A stretch of DNA of 7,888 nucleotides from an uncultured Selenomonadaceae bacterium (lineage in GTDB: Bacteria; Bacillota; Negativicutes; Selenomonadales; Selenomonadaceae). The notes beneath the pieces were generated by a model. It worked only from the letters and a program-made list of their open reading frames with translations, had not been told where the DNA came from and ran no database searches. The stretch lies in the NCBI GenBank assembly GCA_902782705.1, contig CACZOL010000014.1:1-7888 (forward strand), in the 5' to 3' direction. Numbering within the stretch: the stretch's first letter is position 1; every line of letters starts with the position of its first letter. This document shows positions 5,610 to 7,888 of the stretch, piece after piece. The translations under genes were made by a program, and so were the position numbers.

Positions 5610-5648
5610 AGGACCGTTTGGGCGGATATGTATCATAAAAAAGATTTG

Positions 5649-5657
5649 TGCTAGAAT
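5649..5657 (+). promoter_or_regulatory. Candidate kup promoter P2, extended -10
   Basis: TGC-TAGAAT is an extended -10 element with five of six core matches. No good -35 is visible at the expected distance. It would give a short leader of about 30 bases before the kup start. It is an alternative to, or works alongside, the TATAAT at 5604-5609. Confidence 0.3.
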
Positions 5658-5693
5658 ATAGCGGTTGAATGCTTTTGGGATTGGGGTGGAAAC

Positions 5694-7697
5694 ATGCAGG
5701 CGAATCAGGCCAATGGCAAAGGAAGATTCAGTATGGGAATGTTCCTTGTCGCGCTCGGTATTGTTTACGGCGATATCGGCACGTCCCCGATGTACGTGAT
5801 GAAATCGATCATCGAAGGAAACGGCGGGCTTGCATACATCGACCGGGAATTTATCGTCGGTTCCCTGTCGCTGGTCATTTGGACCATCACGCTGCTTACG
5901 ACGATCAAGCATGTGCTGATCGGGCTCAGAGCGGACAACCACGGCGAAGGCGGAATCTTTGCGCTGTACAGTCTGGTCCGTCATTGCGGAAAATGGCTGC
6001 TCATCCCTACGATGATCGGCGGCTGCACGATGCTGGCCGACGGCGTCCTGACCCCTGCCGTGACCGTTACGACGGCGGTGGAAGGTTTGCGCAGTATCGA
6101 AGCGGTAGACGATTTGCTCGGCAGCGGACAGCTGATTGTCGTACTGATCACGCTGGCGATTATCAGCACGCTGTTCATGATCCAGCGGAGCGGAACCAGC
6201 TCGATCGGCAAGATGTTCGGCCCGGTCATGGTGGTGTGGTTCTTGTTCCTGGGCGTCACCGGACTTTGGCTGACCCTTGGCGATCTTTCGATCTTGCAGG
6301 CCTTGAATCCGATCCACGCCCTGCGCGTCCTGATCAGTCCCGACAACAAGGAGGGGCTGATGATTCTGGGAAGCGTATTCTTATGTACGACAGGCGCGGA
6401 AGCTCTCTATACGGATATGGGCCATGTCGGCCGAACCAACATCTTCGTCAGCTGGCCGTTTGTCAAGGTCTGTCTGATCTTGAACTATATGGGACAATGC
6501 GTCTGGATCATTCAAAATCAGAGCGACCCTTTCATGCAGGCCATTCCGAGCATCAATCCTTTTTATATGATGCTTCCTGAGATGCTGCGGCCGGCGTCTA
6601 TCCTTCTGAGCGCGCTGGCGGCGATCATCGCCAGCCAGGCATTGATCAGCGGCAGCTATACCTTGGTGCATGAGGCTGCCAGTCTTGACCTCATGCCGCA
6701 CTTGAACGTGCGGTATCCGTCGGACACGAAAGGACAGATCTACATTCCGTCCGTCAACAATATCCTGTGGTTCTTATGCGTGGTCGTGATCCTTTATTTC
6801 CAAAGCGGCTCCCGCATGGAGAACGCGTACGGTCTTGCGATCACGATCAGTATGCTGATGATGACGATCCTGTTCAGCATATATATCGGCGTGCTTCATG
6901 GACACCAGATCGCCGCGGCTCTGTTTGCCTTGATATTCTTCGCGCTCGAAGGCGTGTTTTTCGTATCGAGTCTCGGGAAATTCGTGTTGGGCGGTTACGT
7001 TGCGATCATCATTTCCGTGGCGATCCTCTTCATCATGATTTCATGGTATCGCGGCACGCAGATCGAGCAGGCGCAAAACATCTTCCTGAAGATGCGGGAA
7101 CACTTGCAGGACATCAAAGACCTGCAGAACGACAACGCCATTCAGTTGTGCAGCAACAATATGGTATATATGCTCAAAGGCGGAGACGAGTCGGAAATCA
7201 TCGACCGGGATATCCTGTATTCGATCCTGGATAAGGACCCGAAACGGGCGGACGCCTATTGGTTTATCAGCGTCAATACGACCGACGAGCCGTATCAAAA
7301 GCATTACAGAGTAGAAACCTATGGAACGGACTATATCTTCCGCGTGCATCTGTATCTCGGGTTTAAGGTGCGGCCGAGCGTCAACATCTATCTCCGACAG
7401 GTTGTGCAGGATTTGCTCGCGACGGGAGAATTGCCGAAACAGACCAAGCGCCATTCGATCTATGGGGCTTCCGACGTGGGCTCGTTCAAATTCTGCATGA
7501 TCCGGAAAATGATGCCGCAGGAAGGCGATATCGATCCGATGGATAATTTGCTGATCCATGCGAAATACTTTATCCGCCGCCTCGCCGGTAATCCGCTGCA
7601 GTGGTTCGGACTGGAAACCTCCAACGTGATTATCGAATACGTGCCTTTGTTCCTGGCGCAGAGGCAGAAGGAAGACCGTTTGTCCCGCGTCCGATAA
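5694..7697 (+). CDS. kup: KUP-family potassium transporter
   Basis: This inner-membrane K+ uptake protein, of the K+/H+ symport type known for E. coli Kup, has 667 residues, slightly longer than the usual ~620-630. The membrane part (about residues 15-450) holds roughly twelve hydrophobic segments. Signature blocks are 'GIVYGDIGTSPMYVM' (about 22-36) with its conserved Asp, 'RADNHGEGGIFALYSLV' (about 79-95), 'TGAEALYTDMGHVGR' (about 233-247), and 'GQIYIPSVNNILW' (about 347-359). Residues about 451-667 form a hydrophilic cytoplasmic domain starting with an amphipathic helix ('QNIFLKMREHLQDIKDL'). The start ATG is preceded by GGGGTGG at 5684-5690. No frameshift or truncation is seen. It appears to be a single-gene transcript, from candidate promoters at 5583-5657 to the terminator at 7708-7750. 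Confidence 0.97.
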   Translation: MQANQANGKGRFSMGMFLVALGIVYGDIGTSPMYVMKSIIEGNGGLAYIDREFIVGSLSLVIWTITLLTTIKHVLIGLRADNHGEGGIFALYSLVRHCGKWLLIPTMIGGCTMLADGVLTPAVTVTTAVEGLRSIEAVDDLLGSGQLIVVLITLAIISTLFMIQRSGTSSIGKMFGPVMVVWFLFLGVTGLWLTLGDLSILQALNPIHALRVLISPDNKEGLMILGSVFLCTTGAEALYTDMGHVGRTNIFVSWPFVKVCLILNYMGQCVWIIQNQSDPFMQAIPSINPFYMMLPEMLRPASILLSALAAIIASQALISGSYTLVHEAASLDLMPHLNVRYPSDTKGQIYIPSVNNILWFLCVVVILYFQSGSRMENAYGLAITISMLMMTILFSIYIGVLHGHQIAAALFALIFFALEGVFFVSSLGKFVLGGYVAIIISVAILFIMISWYRGTQIEQAQNIFLKMREHLQDIKDLQNDNAIQLCSNNMVYMLKGGDESEIIDRDILYSILDKDPKRADAYWFISVNTTDEPYQKHYRVETYGTDYIFRVHLYLGFKVRPSVNIYLRQVVQDLLATGELPKQTKRHSIYGASDVGSFKFCMIRKMMPQEGDIDPMDNLLIHAKYFIRRLAGNPLQWFGLETSNVIIEYVPLFLAQRQKEDRLSRVR

Positions 7698-7707
7698 GCA
7701 GGAAAAG

Positions 7708-7750
7708 AAAAAGACGAAGCATCTCGATTGTCGATATGCTTCGTCTTTTT
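7708..7750. terminator. Strong bidirectional intrinsic terminator
   Basis: AAAAAGACGAAGCAT (7708-7722) is perfectly complementary to ATGCTTCGTCTTTTT (7736-7750), a 15-pair stem with a 13-base loop. The stem ends in T-runs on both strands. It starts 10 bases after the kup stop and lies 20 bases beyond the stop of the converging minus-strand gene, so it serves both. Confidence 0.95.
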
Positions 7751-7770
7751 ACGTTCAGGCGGTCTTGTTG

Positions 7771-7888
7771 TTATTGCCGCATTACGAGCCATACGCCGCC
7801 GCTGGCGTCCTCATAAACGAAATTGCCGTCTTCGCGCGAGGAGAGGCTGCCGCCCGCGATATAGCCGACGCCCGTTTCCGCGTCAAAC
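7771..7888 (-). CDS. C-terminal end of an unidentified minus-strand protein (partial)
   Basis: Reading the minus strand from the window edge gives an open frame of 38 complete residues ending in TAA at 7773-7771. It begins FDAETGVGYIAGG and ends GGVWLVMRQ. The gene starts beyond the right edge. It is rich in Gly, Ser and acidic residues and predicts short beta strands, with no membrane segment in the visible part. The frame runs to the edge without a stop and its own stop sits 20 bases before a strong terminator, which supports a real gene. I do not recognise the family. Confidence 0.6.
   Translation of the reverse strand, partial: FDAETGVGYIAGGSLSSREDGNFVYEDASGGVWLVMRQ

Noticed and set aside
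5595..6317. 240-residue minus-strand open frame opposite the kup start
   Set aside because: Composition (His, Arg, Gln, Asp) is typical of antisense to a membrane protein gene. No ribosome binding site or family match.
5669..6580. 303-residue plus-strand open frame overlapping kup
   Set aside because: Out-of-frame shadow of kup, rich in Arg/His/Asp with no family features. The kup frame carries all transporter signatures.

Overview
The window looks like chromosomal DNA from an anaerobic fermentative Firmicute, most plausibly of the Negativicutes (Selenomonas/Veillonella relatives). I infer this from the moderately high GC judged by eye, the strong AGGAGG-type ribosome binding sites, and the gene set: acetolactate decarboxylase, a PRC-barrel protein with a Glu-Pro tail, D-serine dehydratase and Kup. 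No database search was possible, so the taxonomic placement is tentative. I see no rRNA, tRNA, CRISPR array, insertion sequence or phage gene.

Left block (1-2182). Three plus-strand genes lie close together: a YbjN-like small protein, an acetolactate decarboxylase with a signal peptide, and an exported SYLF (Ysc84-like) domain protein. The gaps are about 58 and 89 bases, so co-transcription is possible but unproven. The block ends at a strong hairpin (2136-2182) that works as a shared terminator with the converging gene to its right.

Middle block (2183-5512). A minus-strand gene (2198-3526) encodes a probably cytoplasmic protein with two PRC-barrel domains, a long Glu-Pro linker, a lysine-rich histone H1-like stretch and a small conserved-looking C-terminal domain. 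It diverges from dsdA (D-serine ammonia-lyase), which is followed 40 bases later by a small Cys-containing protein of the TIGR04076 type. The region between the two divergent genes (3527-3802) holds an AT-rich dyad cluster and candidate promoters. A hairpin (5477-5512) follows the small gene.

Right block (5513-7888). kup encodes a full-length KUP-family potassium transporter, preceded by candidate promoters and followed by a textbook bidirectional terminator (7708-7750). The last 118 bases hold the C-terminal end of a minus-strand gene that begins outside the window.

The genes mostly serve separate roles: acetoin formation, D-serine breakdown to pyruvate, potassium uptake, and envelope or unknown functions. 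I did not find a convincing new multi-gene system. The most unusual item is the PRC-barrel / Glu-Pro / Lys-rich protein.
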